Assembly: GCA_023386635.1 (NCBI GenBank)
Contig: JAEWJH010000095.1
Span: forward strand, 1-43,528
Source of the DNA: Pseudomonadota bacterium
GTDB lineage: Bacteria; Pseudomonadota; Alphaproteobacteria; Rhizobiales; Xanthobacteraceae
Direction: 5' to 3'
Length of the DNA stretch: 43,528 bases
The notes under the pieces were generated by a model that had not been told where the DNA came from, did not search any database, and saw only the letters and a list, made by a program, of their open reading frames with translations. Both the position numbers and the translations under genes were made by a program. Below, one piece after another: positions 1 through 12,629 of the stretch. The first letter of the stretch is position 1, and each line of letters begins with the position of its first letter.

Positions 1-353
1 CGCAGGTTCTGGTCAAGGGCGAGCCGATCGCGCCGCCGCCGGGCCGCGCCGATAATTTCGCCTGGCCGCGCGCCTTGCCGGGGACGACCCCGGCGTCTAC
101 CGCGCCGCCGCCGGTGGCGGCTGCGCCCGCGCCCTCTGGGCCGGCTGCGACACGGACGTCATCCAATCCCGCAACGCCGGATGTGCCGGACACGCGCAAC
201 CGCAGACAAGCGCCAGCGGCTACGCCGGAGCGTCGCTCCGCCAGCGGCGACCAGAATCCGCGTCCGCCGGCGACGATGCAGCAGCGTCCGCCGCAGCAGC
301 GGCAGGCGCCGCCACCGCCGCGTGGCGGTGGGTTGTTCGATCTGTTCAGGTAG
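1..353 (+). CDS. C-terminal fragment of a proline-rich protein (5' end outside window)
   Basis: The reading frame is open from the first base (frame starting at base 3) to the TAG at 351-353. Its first visible residues are QVLVKGEPIAPPPG. The rest is a low-complexity tail rich in Pro, Ala, Arg and Gln, ending GGGLFDLFR. Such tails are common at the end of exported cell-envelope proteins of Bradyrhizobium-like bacteria. The short stretch before the tail resembles the end of an L,D-transpeptidase catalytic domain, but no catalytic motif is in view, so this identity is a weak guess. A TTG at 75 could be mistaken for a start, but the frame is open upstream and the true start lies outside the window. 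It converges on gltD. Confidence 0.6.
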   Translation, partial: QVLVKGEPIAPPPGRADNFAWPRALPGTTPASTAPPPVAAAPAPSGPAATRTSSNPATPDVPDTRNRRQAPAATPERRSASGDQNPRPPATMQQRPPQQRQAPPPPRGGGLFDLFR

Positions 354-371
354 TGAAACCGATTATGGTTT

Positions 372-462
372 GGTCATTGCCGGGCCGCCGCGAATGCGGC
401 GAGACCCGGCAATCCATCTTTGGATTGGAAAGGTGGATGCGCGGGTCGAGCCGCGCATGACG
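372..462. repeat. REP-like double palindrome between convergent genes
   Basis: Two inverted repeats lie side by side: one at 376-413 (arms ATTGCCGGG and CCCGGCAAT with an inner GCCGC stem), and one at 437-458 (arms ATGCGCGG and CCGCGCAT). The element opens with GTCATTGCCGGG and closes with CGCATGACG. The same layout is seen in the 89-bp elements at 31915-32003 and 35061-35149, although the central sequence differs here. It sits between the convergent ends of the proline-rich gene (353) and gltD (483) and could act as a bidirectional transcript end, but no U-run follows either arm. Assignment to the same family is by architecture only. Confidence 0.55.
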
Positions 463-482
463 TTCTGAGAGCGGTGCTAACT

Positions 483-1922
483 TCAACGCGGCAGCGACGT
501 CGATCCCATGAGGAACGTATCGATCGCGTGCGCGCACTGACGCCCCTCGCGGATCGCCCACACCACCAGCGACTGGCCGCGGCGCATGTCGCCGGCGGCG
601 AACACCTTGGCCTTCGAGGTCTTGTAGGCGACCGTGTCGGCCTTGACGTTGCCGCGCGGATCGAGCGCGAGGTCGAGCGAGGCGACGAGCCCTTCGTGCA
701 CCGGATGGACGAAGCCCATGGCCAGCAGCACCAGATCGGCCTCGATGTCGAACTCGGTGCCCGGCACCGGCTTGAACGACGCATCGACATGCGCGCATTT
801 CAGCTTCGTGACGTGACCGTCCTTGCCCTCGAAGGCGACAGTCGTGACGGCGAAGTCGCGGGTCGCGCCTTCCTCGTGGCTGGAGGAGATGCGCAGCTTC
901 AGCGGCCACAGCGGCCAGGTGAGCGCCTTGTTCTCGTGCTCCGGCGGCTGCGGCATGATCTCGAAATTCACCACTGATGCCGCGCCCTGACGGATCGACG
1001 TGCCGATGCAGTCCGAGCCGGTGTCGCCGCCGCCTATGACGACGACGCGCTTGCCGGTGGCGAGGATCGGCTCCGCCGTCACCGCTTCGCCGCTGACGCG
1101 ACGGTTCTGCTGCGGCAGGAAATCCATGGCGAAATGGATGCCCTTCAGTTGGCGGCCGGGGATGTTCAGATCGCGCGGCGCTTCGGCGCCGCCGGTCACC
1201 GCGACCGCGTCGTAGTCGTTGAGCAGCGTCTCGGCGGAGATATTGCCGCCGATATGCGCGTTGTAGTGGAAGGTGACGCCTTCCGCCTGCATCTGCGTGA
1301 CGCGGCGGTCGACATGAACCTTCTCCATTTTGAAGTCGGGGATGCCGTAGCGCAGCAGGCCGCCGGCCTTGGCGTGCTTCTCATAGACATGCACGTCGTG
1401 TCCGGCGCGCGCGAGCTGCTGCGCGCAGGCCATGCCAGCCGGGCCGGCACCGACGATCGCGACCTTCTTGCCGGTCTTGTGTGCGGCGATCTCCGGCTTG
1501 AGACCCTGTTCGATGGCGCGATCGGCGATCGCACATTCGATGGTCTTGATGGTGACCGGGTTGTCGTCGATGTTGAGCGTGCACGACGCCTCGCACGGCG
1601 CGGGACAGATGCGGCCGGTCACTTCCGGGAAGTTGTTGGTCGAGTGCAGGTTGCGCGCCGCCTCGTCCCATTCGCCGCGATAGACGAGATCGTTCCAGTC
1701 CGGGATCTGGTTATTGACCGGACAGCCGGTCGGCGCCCCGGTGATCCGGTTCGTGCCGTGGCAATAGGGCACGCCGCAATCCATGCAGCGCGCGGCCTGA
1801 TTGCGCGTCTCTTCGTCACCCAGCGGAATGACGAATTCGCGATAGTTCTTCACGCGCTGTTCGACTGGCGCGTAGTCGCGGTCGTTGCGCTCGATCTCGA
1901 GGAAGCCGGTGATCTTGCCCAT
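483..1922 (-). CDS. gltD: Glutamate synthase (NADPH) small subunit
   Basis: GltD supplies electrons from NADPH through FAD to the large subunit GltB, which converts 2-oxoglutarate plus glutamine into two glutamates. The N-terminus carries the cysteine clusters of this family (CMDCGVPYCH, GCPVNNQIPDW, CPAPCEASC) for 4Fe-4S centres. An FAD-binding Rossmann motif follows (AIVGAGPAGMACAQQLARAG), then a second nucleotide motif for NADPH (VVVIGGGDTGSDCIG). The length of 479 residues is normal. I place the start at 1922 (MGKITGF) because GGAG lies seven bases upstream. An in-frame ATG at 1937 would add five residues and overlap gltB. Only 11 bases separate it from the gltB stop, so the two genes form one operon. 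Confidence 0.97.
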   Translation of the reverse strand: MGKITGFLEIERNDRDYAPVEQRVKNYREFVIPLGDEETRNQAARCMDCGVPYCHGTNRITGAPTGCPVNNQIPDWNDLVYRGEWDEAARNLHSTNNFPEVTGRICPAPCEASCTLNIDDNPVTIKTIECAIADRAIEQGLKPEIAAHKTGKKVAIVGAGPAGMACAQQLARAGHDVHVYEKHAKAGGLLRYGIPDFKMEKVHVDRRVTQMQAEGVTFHYNAHIGGNISAETLLNDYDAVAVTGGAEAPRDLNIPGRQLKGIHFAMDFLPQQNRRVSGEAVTAEPILATGKRVVVIGGGDTGSDCIGTSIRQGAASVVNFEIMPQPPEHENKALTWPLWPLKLRISSSHEEGATRDFAVTTVAFEGKDGHVTKLKCAHVDASFKPVPGTEFDIEADLVLLAMGFVHPVHEGLVASLDLALDPRGNVKADTVAYKTSKAKVFAAGDMRRGQSLVVWAIREGRQCAHAIDTFLMGSTSLPR

Positions 1923-1933
1923 GGTGCTTCTCC

Positions 1934-6634
<4,701 letters not shown>

Positions 6635-6808
6635 CTGTCCCATCCTCGCCCAGACATTGCCCGGGAGGTCCGAAGTTGCACCGTTGCCGCGATCAGCGGC
6701 GGTCTCGCCTGTGGTCTTGCCTGTTTGTCAGGCGCCGCGTGGCCCAGCGATTGGCTGAACCGGCAGCCGCATCGTTACCGGGCCTCGCCTTGCGGCAATC
6801 TGCCCAAT

Positions 6809-6827
6809 AGGACAGCAATACTGTCCT
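6809..6827. promoter_or_regulatory. Perfect 7-bp inverted repeat in the gltB upstream region
   Basis: AGGACAG, a five-base spacer and CTGTCCT form an exact palindrome about 180 bases upstream of the gltB start. Read on the minus strand, the sequence gives TTTGGC, 17 bases, then TATTGC, a plausible but weak sigma70-type promoter whose -10 would lie inside the palindrome. A repressor bound here could therefore block gltB transcription. No regulator can be named from the sequence. The rest of the non-coding stretch 6635-7111 between gltB and the DoxX gene shows no ORF or RNA that I can support. Confidence 0.45.
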
Positions 6828-7111
6828 TTAGAACCCTGCCAAATTTTGCACCGCCGCACAAGGCAGGTCCATGGGGGAATCGACTCTTTCCGCCTGAATG
6901 TTGCGCGCAGGCCCTGCCCATGGGCAACGAACGGGTGCCCCGACACCGTCAGCCTGCAACCTCGTTGCGCGCGCCGACCTGCGCGGCGGGTTAACCGTTT
7001 AATCGTCAATTCGATAAAACCCGCGTCAAAGGCTTCGTTTCGTTGATTCCCGCCGGCTGCTTCGCGAAGGTGATGCGAACCCAACTGCACCTGATGCAGG
7101 GAGCCCGTGTC

Positions 7112-7810
7112 ATGACAGACGTCGCCGCCAACGGACCGTCCAACCATCCTCTCGACAATCTTGCCGACCGGCTGAATGCCCTGGTGCCGCCGGCGCAGCC
7201 CGGCCGTTCGGCCGCGGTGGAAGCCGCGCTGCGCAAGAGCCGGGCACGGGTCGCGGTCGCGACCCGGCGGGCCGACCGCCGCTCCTTCATCAACAAGATG
7301 ATCGACAACACGGTGCGCGGCGTGGGCGTGGTGCCTTACGCGCTGGTGGCGCTGGCGCTGCGGCTCGTGATCGCGCGGGTGTTCTTTCTCGCCGGCCAGA
7401 CCATGATCGAGGGCCCGCGCGTCGTGCTGACACCGCCGGCCTCGCTCAGTCCTTATCTCCCGCAGTCGTTGTGGTTCGAGTGGTCGTTCATCGTCCCGAC
7501 CGGTGTGAAGTCCGAAACCTTCGCCATGTTCGCCAATCAGTTTTCGGCCGTGCCGGTGCCACCGACGATCGGTGCTTATCTGGTCAGCTTCGCCCAGTTC
7601 CTGCTGCCGGTGCTGCTGGTGCTCGGTCTGGCGACGCGGTTCTCGGCGTTCGGTCTGCTGGTCATCACCGTGATGATCCAGTTGTTCGTCTATCCCGATG
7701 CGCTGTGGACCACGCACATCTACTGGATCGTCATCCTCACTGCGCTGATGTCGGCGGGACCGGGCACACTGTCGCTCGATCATCTCATCCGCTGGGCCAC
7801 GCGGCGTTAA
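7112..7810 (+). CDS. DoxX-family membrane protein
   Basis: This is a 232-residue integral membrane protein. A charged, Arg-rich cytoplasmic N-terminus of about 75 residues is followed by four hydrophobic segments, around VPYALVALALRLVIARVFFL, GAYLVSFAQFLLPVLLVLG, SAFGLLVITVMIQLF and TTHIYWIVILTALMSAGPG. This is the four-helix plan of DoxX proteins, whose roles are poorly defined (quinol oxidase-associated or redox and stress membrane proteins). I chose the ATG at 7112 because AGGGAG lies eight bases upstream; the frame is open further upstream but without a good ribosome site. The next gene starts nine bases after the stop, so the two are probably co-transcribed. Confidence 0.75.
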   Translation: MTDVAANGPSNHPLDNLADRLNALVPPAQPGRSAAVEAALRKSRARVAVATRRADRRSFINKMIDNTVRGVGVVPYALVALALRLVIARVFFLAGQTMIEGPRVVLTPPASLSPYLPQSLWFEWSFIVPTGVKSETFAMFANQFSAVPVPPTIGAYLVSFAQFLLPVLLVLGLATRFSAFGLLVITVMIQLFVYPDALWTTHIYWIVILTALMSAGPGTLSLDHLIRWATRR

Positions 7811-7819
7811 TCGGGGAGC

Positions 7820-8869
7820 ATGGCCGTGCGCGCCAAGCTGATCTTCGGCCTGTTCTGTATCGGCGGCGCGGTGGCGCTGCTGGCGGTGCGCGCGCCGGCG
7901 CAGCAGACCGCAAATCAAACTGAAAGCAGGATGCCGTCCACGACCGCCGATCCGGCCGCGATCGACGCGCAGTTGCGTCCCTATGGCTTTGCCATGCTGG
8001 ACGCACCGCTGCGGCAAGGCCCTTACTATCTGGTGCGCGCGCGCGATCCGCGCGGCATCGAAACGCGGATGGTGATCGAAGCCGACAGCGGCCAGATCGT
8101 CTCGGCGACGCCGGTGACGACCGCAGTCCGGCCGCCGGATTATTCGCCGTATTATGACGCCAGTCCGCGCATCATCTCGATTCCGCAGGCTGACGATATG
8201 CCGGTGCCGCAGCGCCAGGCGCGCGTGACGCACGACCGTCCCGAGACGCATCGCGCGTCGGCGCCGCAACGTCCGGTGCGCACCGCGGCGCGGGCGCCGG
8301 TGCAGGAGCCGATTGCGGAACCGGCGCAGCCGCGCCGCGTGGTGCGTCAGGTCGTGCCGGCACGCGAACAGCCTTACCGGCGACCTTATCATCCGGCTGC
8401 GGTGCCGCTGCCGCCGGTCGATCCGTCCCCGCGCGTGGAAACGCCGCAAGTATCCGCGCTGCCGGTCACGTCGCCGGCGGTGTCACCCGAGACGCCTCTG
8501 CCGCAAGCCGCCCCGACCCCGCCGCGCACGCGACCGCGCACCGTGCTCGCGCCGCCGCCTTATGCGGAAGGGCCGACGCCGCTGAAGCCGCTCTATCATC
8601 GCGACAGCAAGCGGTTTGCACCGGCGCAGAGCGAGCTGCCGCCCGCGCCATCGGACGCGAGGACTGCGCCGGATGTGCTGCCCGGCAGCGACCGGCATGC
8701 GGCCGTTCAACCGACTCTGCCGGCGATCCCCGCAGCGCCTGCTACGCCATTGCCCGAGGGCGCAGGCGCTCCGACGCCTCAAGCCGCCGACGCGCATGCC
8801 AATGCCAATGAAACGTCGCCCGAGGAAATCCCGCCGGGGACGGTGACGCTGGACCCGCCGCCGCGTTAG
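7820..8869 (+). CDS. Exported proline-rich protein with PepSY-like N-terminal module
   Basis: This is a protein of about 349 residues with a cleavable or anchoring signal segment (AKLIFGLFCIGGAVALLAV, probable cleavage after RAPA). Next comes a folded module around residues 48-95 that includes YYLVRARDPRGIETRMVIEA and resembles PepSY-type repeats. The remaining 250 residues are a disordered Pro/Ala/Arg-rich tail. The protein at 9057-9833 carries the same module, so the two are tandem paralogues. The ATG at 7820 has GGGGAG only two bases away, while the GTG at 7826 has it at eight bases and may be the true start. Periplasmic location is inferred; no enzymatic motif is visible. Confidence 0.65.
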   Translation: MAVRAKLIFGLFCIGGAVALLAVRAPAQQTANQTESRMPSTTADPAAIDAQLRPYGFAMLDAPLRQGPYYLVRARDPRGIETRMVIEADSGQIVSATPVTTAVRPPDYSPYYDASPRIISIPQADDMPVPQRQARVTHDRPETHRASAPQRPVRTAARAPVQEPIAEPAQPRRVVRQVVPAREQPYRRPYHPAAVPLPPVDPSPRVETPQVSALPVTSPAVSPETPLPQAAPTPPRTRPRTVLAPPPYAEGPTPLKPLYHRDSKRFAPAQSELPPAPSDARTAPDVLPGSDRHAAVQPTLPAIPAAPATPLPEGAGAPTPQAADAHANANETSPEEIPPGTVTLDPPPR

Positions 8870-9056
8870 CCGACGTCCGGCATTTCGAATACGACGCAGG
8901 GAAGATGTTGGAATGGCTCCACGCGGGCCACCATCTTTTCCCTGTTTCGCCGCAAAAAGCTGTCGTTTCGCCCGTCGAACGCCCCAATCCCCGTCGAGCT
9001 TGTGCCAGCGCCGCGTCGCGGTGCGGAGGCAACATCAAGCAATCGGGAGGGCTGTC

Positions 9057-9833
9057 ATGAAACGCGCAACTATTCTCGCCACCGCCATTTCACTGTTCGG
9101 ATCGTTCGGCGCCAACGCCGAACCGCTGCGCGCCATGCCGGCTCCCGGCGGCGCGATGCCGGCGTTCGAGGCGGTGACCATTGCCCGTTCCATGGGGCTC
9201 GATCCGCTCGGCGGCCCGGTCTGGCGCAACGGCCGTTATGTGCTGCTCGCCACCGATGACGACGGCCGCGAGATGCGCGTCGTGCTCGATGCCTATGACG
9301 GCTCGGTGCTGGCGGTGAGGCCGCTGGCGCGCCGCTACTTCGAGCCGGGCGAGCGCGATTATGGTCCGCGCGATTACGTCGTCCGCGAGGAATACGACAC
9401 CGTCGCGCCCGTGGTGCCGCCGTTGCCGCCGAACGCGCACGCGGTGCCGCCGCAGCGGCGTGCGTCGCTGACGCCGCCGGGCGTCAGTTCGCATAAGTCG
9501 GTGCAGAAGAAACCTGTCGTGAAGTCGGCGAAGGCGACGGTGCCGTCGCCTGTGGCGAAGCCCGACACGACGCTGAAGTCCGAGACGGCGAAGACCGATA
9601 AGTCCAAAGCGGACAAGCCTGCAGGCAAGAGCGCGACATCGTCCGCGGCGCAGCAGGCGCAGACCACCGGCAGCGCGTCGGGCGAGTACAAGGAGATCCG
9701 CAAGATCGAGCTCTACAAGACGCCGGAGGATCAGGCCGCCAAGCCGACGGAGGCGAAACCTGCCGACGCCACATCCGCCGACCAGCCGGCCGACAACGGC
9801 GGGCCGACCACGCCGGTCAATCCGCTGCTGTGA
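9057..9833 (+). CDS. Exported protein with PepSY-like module and Lys/Ala/Pro-rich tail
   Basis: This is a 258-residue protein. A signal peptide (RATILATAISLFGSFGANA) is followed by a module containing RYVLLATDDDGREMRVVLDA and DGSVLAVRPL. It aligns with the N-terminal module of the preceding gene: both have (R)xGxYxLxAxDxxGxExRxVxxAxxGxxxxxxP. The tail from about residue 110 is low-complexity and switches from Pro/Arg-rich to Lys/Ser/Thr/Ala-rich. The ATG at 9057 is preceded by GGGAGG at six bases; the longer frame upstream to 8913 lacks a ribosome site. Function is unknown. A secreted or periplasmic binding or inhibitory role is possible, because PepSY domains are linked to protease inhibition and envelope maintenance. 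Confidence 0.7.
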   Translation: MKRATILATAISLFGSFGANAEPLRAMPAPGGAMPAFEAVTIARSMGLDPLGGPVWRNGRYVLLATDDDGREMRVVLDAYDGSVLAVRPLARRYFEPGERDYGPRDYVVREEYDTVAPVVPPLPPNAHAVPPQRRASLTPPGVSSHKSVQKKPVVKSAKATVPSPVAKPDTTLKSETAKTDKSKADKPAGKSATSSAAQQAQTTGSASGEYKEIRKIELYKTPEDQAAKPTEAKPADATSADQPADNGGPTTPVNPLL

Positions 9834-9861
9834 AGCGCGATTGGCATCGGCAAAGCAAAAC

Positions 9862-9893
9862 GAAAAAACGCCCCGGAGAATGTCCGGGGCGTT
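9862..9893 (-). terminator. Rho-independent terminator of the small heat shock gene
   Basis: An 11-bp stem (AACGCCCCGGA at 9867-9877 pairing with 9883-9893, loop of five bases) is followed on the minus strand by a run of six T (9862-9867 complement). It lies 30 bases after the hsp20 stop at 9923 and has the U-run on that gene's strand. It also sits downstream of the plus-strand gene ending at 9833, where it has no U-run. Confidence 0.85.
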
Positions 9894-9922
9894 CGCATCG
9901 AAGGGGCGTCAATCGATGCTGA

Positions 9923-10375
9923 TCAGGCCGCCTGCGCTTCGACCAGCGTGGGCTTGGCGTTGCCGATCGGGATCTGGCGCGGCTTCTTCGCCTCCGGGAT
10001 TTCCCGGACAAGGTCGACGTGCAGCAGACCGTTCTCGATCGTGGCGCCCTTGACCTGGACGTGGTCGGCGAGCTGGAAGACGCGCTCGAATGCGCGCGCG
10101 GCGATGCCCTGATAGAGCACCTCGCCCTTGGCGGTCTCTTCCTTGGATTTCTCGCCTTTGATGGTCAGGGTGTTCTCTTTCGCCTCGATCGACAGATCCT
10201 TCTCGCCGAAGCCGGCGACGGCGACCGAGATGCGATAGTCATTCTCGCCCGTGCGTTCGATGTTGTAGGGCGGGTAGCCCGGCGCGGCGGCGTTGTCGAA
10301 ACCATCCAGCATGGAGAACAGACGGTCGAAGCCGACGGTCGAACGATACAGCGGAGCAAGATCAAAGGTACGCAT
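9923..10375 (-). CDS. Small heat shock protein (Hsp20/alpha-crystallin family)
   Basis: This is a 150-residue chaperone of the IbpA/HspA class that binds unfolding proteins in the cytoplasm. The N-terminus (MRTFDLAPLYRSTVGFDRLF) is typical of rhizobial class A sHSPs. The alpha-crystallin domain spans about residues 40-130 (YRISVAVAGF to NGLLHVDLVRE). The C-terminal anchoring motif appears as PRQIPIG (I-x-I/V type). The start at 10375 has AGGAGG seven bases upstream; the open frame to 10510 is its untranslated leader. That leader folds as a ROSE thermometer and is preceded by an RpoH-type promoter, so both transcription and translation should rise with heat. Confidence 0.95.
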   Translation of the reverse strand: MRTFDLAPLYRSTVGFDRLFSMLDGFDNAAAPGYPPYNIERTGENDYRISVAVAGFGEKDLSIEAKENTLTIKGEKSKEETAKGEVLYQGIAARAFERVFQLADHVQVKGATIENGLLHVDLVREIPEAKKPRQIPIGNAKPTLVEAQAA

Positions 10376-10465
10376 GGCATATCCTCCTTGAGTTGAGCGA
10401 CATGCGGGATTTTGCCCGCCGGAATGGCCGGGCTTTTCCCGTGTGCAGCCTGAATGGCCTGCACG
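10376..10465 (-). ncRNA. ROSE-like RNA thermometer in the hsp20 leader
   Basis: The roughly 90-nt leader folds into successive hairpins: a long one at 10438-10467 (CCCGTG and CACGGG arms), one at 10414-10433 (GCCCG/CGGGC), and a last hairpin at 10379-10403 that covers the ribosome site. In the last hairpin AUGUC-G-CUC pairs with GAGGAUAU, leaving one G bulged or in a G-G pair. This contains the UYGCU anti-Shine-Dalgarno motif (here UCGCU) that defines ROSE elements of rhizobial small heat shock genes. Heating should open this weak helix and free AGGAGG. Identification is from motif and pairing by eye. Confidence 0.85.
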
Positions 10466-10471
10466 GGATCG

Positions 10472-10499
10472 ATATGGGCGCGCCTCAAACGATTTCAAG
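10472..10499 (-). promoter_or_regulatory. RpoH (sigma32) promoter of hsp20
   Basis: On the minus strand CTTGAAA, 14 bases, then CCCATAT matches the heat-shock sigma factor consensus (CTTGAAA-N13/14-CCCATNT) at every specified base. Transcription would start near 10465, giving a leader of about 90 nt that fits the ROSE element exactly. Confidence 0.85.
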
Positions 10500-10621
10500 C
10501 CCGACCGCATTTTTATAAGCGTTTGAATTTTATGGAGATTTTTCGGTCCTTGAAATTGAGCCTCCCGACCCCGGTGGCGGAATCGGCCGCGCTGTTATAA
10601 GGACCGCAACCGGCAGCCCGC

Positions 10622-11560
10622 ATGACACTCGTTTCCATCCCGGCCAATCCCGCCCCTGACGACGCCGTGAGCGGCACGATCCGCACGCGCGACGGCGTCA
10701 ACCTGCGCTATGCGCGGTTCGCGCCGCCGCCGGGCCGCAAGGGGACGGTGGTGCTGTTGCAGGGCCGCGCCGAATTCATCGAGAAATACTTCGAGACGGC
10801 GCGCGATCTGCGCGCACGCGGCTTCGCGGTGGCGACGTTCGACTGGCGCGGGCAGGGTCTGTCCGACCGCGCGCTGCCCGATCGCCGCAAGGGCCATGTG
10901 CGCCGCTTCAGCGAATACGGCGTCGATCTCGACGCGATCATGGAACAGGTGGTGCTGCCCGACTGCCCGCCGCCTTTATTCGCGCTGGCACATTCCATGG
11001 GCGGCGCGGTGCTGATCGAAGCCTGTGCGCAAGGGCGCCGCTGGTTCGATCGCGTGGTGTTGAGCGCGCCCCTGATTGGTCTGCCGACGCAACCGTTCTA
11101 TGGCTTCGCCGGTCCGGCGCTTGGCCTGATGCGGCTGATGGGACGCGGCAGCGCCTTCGTGCCATCGGCGGCGAGCTTCGACATCACCGATTTCGTCGGC
11201 AACGTGCTTACGTCCGATCCGGTGCGGTTCGCGCGCAACCGCGCGGTGCTCGAAGCCGAGCCGCAGCTCGGCCTCGGCGCGCCGACCATCAGTTGGGCGC
11301 AGGCGGCGATGAAGCAGATGCGCCGCTTCCAGATGCCGTCCTATCCTTCCCGCATCCGCCAGCCGATCCTGATTGCGGCCGCCGGACAGGACGAAGTGGT
11401 GTCGACGCCGGCGATCGAGGAATTCGGGGTGCATCTCCTGGCTGGCTCGCACGTCATCGTGCCGGGCGCGCGCCATGAAATCCTGCAGGAGCAGGATCTT
11501 TACCGCAAACAGTTCTTCGCCGCGTTCGATGCCTTCGTGCCGGGCACGCCGCTCTATTGA
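10622..11560 (+). CDS. Alpha/beta hydrolase, lysophospholipase-like
   Basis: This is a 312-residue serine hydrolase of the Hydrolase_4 / PldB-like group that probably cleaves a lysophospholipid or monoacylglycerol ester. The nucleophile elbow is HSMGG with Ser125. The oxyanion strand is VVLLQGRAEFIEKY, and DWRGQGLSDR is the usual motif following strand 4. The Asp and His of the triad are probably in AAGQDEVVS and PGARHEIL near the C-terminus. No signal peptide is seen, so it is probably cytoplasmic or membrane-associated. It starts at the ATG at 10622, which has only a weak ribosome site. It is transcribed divergently from hsp20 and converges on hisN with one base between stops. Confidence 0.85.
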   Translation: MTLVSIPANPAPDDAVSGTIRTRDGVNLRYARFAPPPGRKGTVVLLQGRAEFIEKYFETARDLRARGFAVATFDWRGQGLSDRALPDRRKGHVRRFSEYGVDLDAIMEQVVLPDCPPPLFALAHSMGGAVLIEACAQGRRWFDRVVLSAPLIGLPTQPFYGFAGPALGLMRLMGRGSAFVPSAASFDITDFVGNVLTSDPVRFARNRAVLEAEPQLGLGAPTISWAQAAMKQMRRFQMPSYPSRIRQPILIAAAGQDEVVSTPAIEEFGVHLLAGSHVIVPGARHEILQEQDLYRKQFFAAFDAFVPGTPLY

Positions 11561-11561
11561 G

Positions 11562-12353
11562 CTACTTTGATATCCCGGCGTTGAGCATTGCCATCGCTTC
11601 GCGATGCACGCGCACGTCGCCGGCAGCGATGATGCGGCCGCCGGTCTGGGGCGGCCCGCCGTCCCAGGTCGTGATGATGCCGCCGGCCCCGGAGATGATC
11701 GGGATCAGCGCCATGATATCGTGCGGCTTCAGGCCGGTCTCGATCACCAGATCGACATGGCCCGCGGCCAGCATGCAATAAGCGTAGCAGTCGCCGCCGT
11801 ATCGCGACAGCCGCGCCGCGTCCTCGACCGCGGCGAACGCCTTGCGCTCGTCCGGCTGCATCAGCCGAGGGCTGGTCGTATAGACCACGGCTTCGGAGAG
11901 TTGCGCGCACGACCGCACGCGCAGGTCGCGTGTGCCGGCGGGCCCGCGATAATGCGCGGCGGCGCCGTCGCCGGTGAAACGTTCGCGGGTGAACGGCTGG
12001 TGCATCATGCCGAACACCGGTTCGCCGAAGCGGATCAGTCCGATCAGCGTGCCCCAGGCAGGCATGCCGCTGACGAAGGATTTGGTGCCGTCGATCGGAT
12101 CGAGCACCCAGACATATTCGGCGTCGGCGCGCTCGTCGCTGTATTCCTCGCCGATAATGCCGTGGTCGGGGAAATTCTCGCGGATCAGTGCGCGCATGCC
12201 GTTCTCGGCCGCGCGGTCGGCGGCGGTGACGGGGTCGAAATCGCCTGGCTTCTTGTTCTCGACGCTGAGCGCCGTGCGGAAAAACGGAAGGATCAGGTCG
12301 CCGGAGGTCGTGGCCAGTTGATCCACGAAAGCGGTGAAATCGATCGCGGTCAT
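11562..12353 (-). CDS. hisN: Histidinol-phosphatase, inositol monophosphatase family
   Basis: This is a 263-residue Mg-dependent phosphatase. Family motifs are present in order: the first metal-binding Glu in GEEYSD, the metal-binding loop DPIDGTKSF, and the C-terminal GGDCYAY with the late Asp in GLKPHDIMA. The wording WVLDPIDGTKSFVSG is typical of HisN-type histidinol-phosphatases of alphaproteobacteria, which carry out the penultimate dephosphorylation in histidine synthesis. Inositol-1-phosphatase activity cannot be excluded. The start at 12353 (MTAIDF) gives the normal length; the frame upstream to 12494 lacks family sequence. An MmgR/suhB-like sRNA lies upstream on the other strand. Confidence 0.85.
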   Translation of the reverse strand: MTAIDFTAFVDQLATTSGDLILPFFRTALSVENKKPGDFDPVTAADRAAENGMRALIRENFPDHGIIGEEYSDERADAEYVWVLDPIDGTKSFVSGMPAWGTLIGLIRFGEPVFGMMHQPFTRERFTGDGAAAHYRGPAGTRDLRVRSCAQLSEAVVYTTSPRLMQPDERKAFAAVEDAARLSRYGGDCYAYCMLAAGHVDLVIETGLKPHDIMALIPIISGAGGIITTWDGGPPQTGGRIIAAGDVRVHREAMAMLNAGISK

Positions 12354-12595
12354 TCCGGTCCCCGTTGGCTGCCGTGTCCGACTATCGGAGAACCGGGACG
12401 CCGGCAACGGACTCCCTTCCGGTTGTAGCGAGTTCAAATGCCATGCACATATTGCGCTGCAAGATGCGGCAAAATGACCAATTTTCTGTCTCAATCTTGC
12501 TTGAAGCTCCGAAACCTGGTGATGGCCTGAAATACCATCAGTCTAAAAAGACGCTCACCTATGCAAAAACAGATGAGGTAATCACGTAAGAGCCC

Positions 12596-12623
12596 TTGCC
12601 TTTTGTGCGTCGCACTGTATGTT
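12596..12623 (+). promoter_or_regulatory. Putative promoter of the MmgR-like sRNA
   Basis: TTGCCT at 12596 and TATGTT at 12618 are separated by 16 bases, giving a sigma70-like promoter that would start transcription near 12630, just before the first hairpin of the sRNA. The match is moderate and was chosen because it places the start correctly. Confidence 0.45.
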
Positions 12624-12629
12624 ATCGCA

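Noticed and set aside
376..413. Hairpin at 376-413 as a classical rho-independent terminator
   Set aside because: The stem is strong but neither strand has a U-run after it; it is better explained as part of a REP-like element.
6984..7020. TTAACCGTTTAA as a CtrA site before the DoxX gene
   Set aside because: The spacing between TTAA halves is four, not seven bases, so it does not fit the CtrA consensus.
6728..8449. 573-residue minus-strand frame upstream of gltB
   Set aside because: It covers the DoxX and PepSY-like genes in antisense and is mostly Arg/His; the plus-strand genes have signal peptides, helices and ribosome sites.
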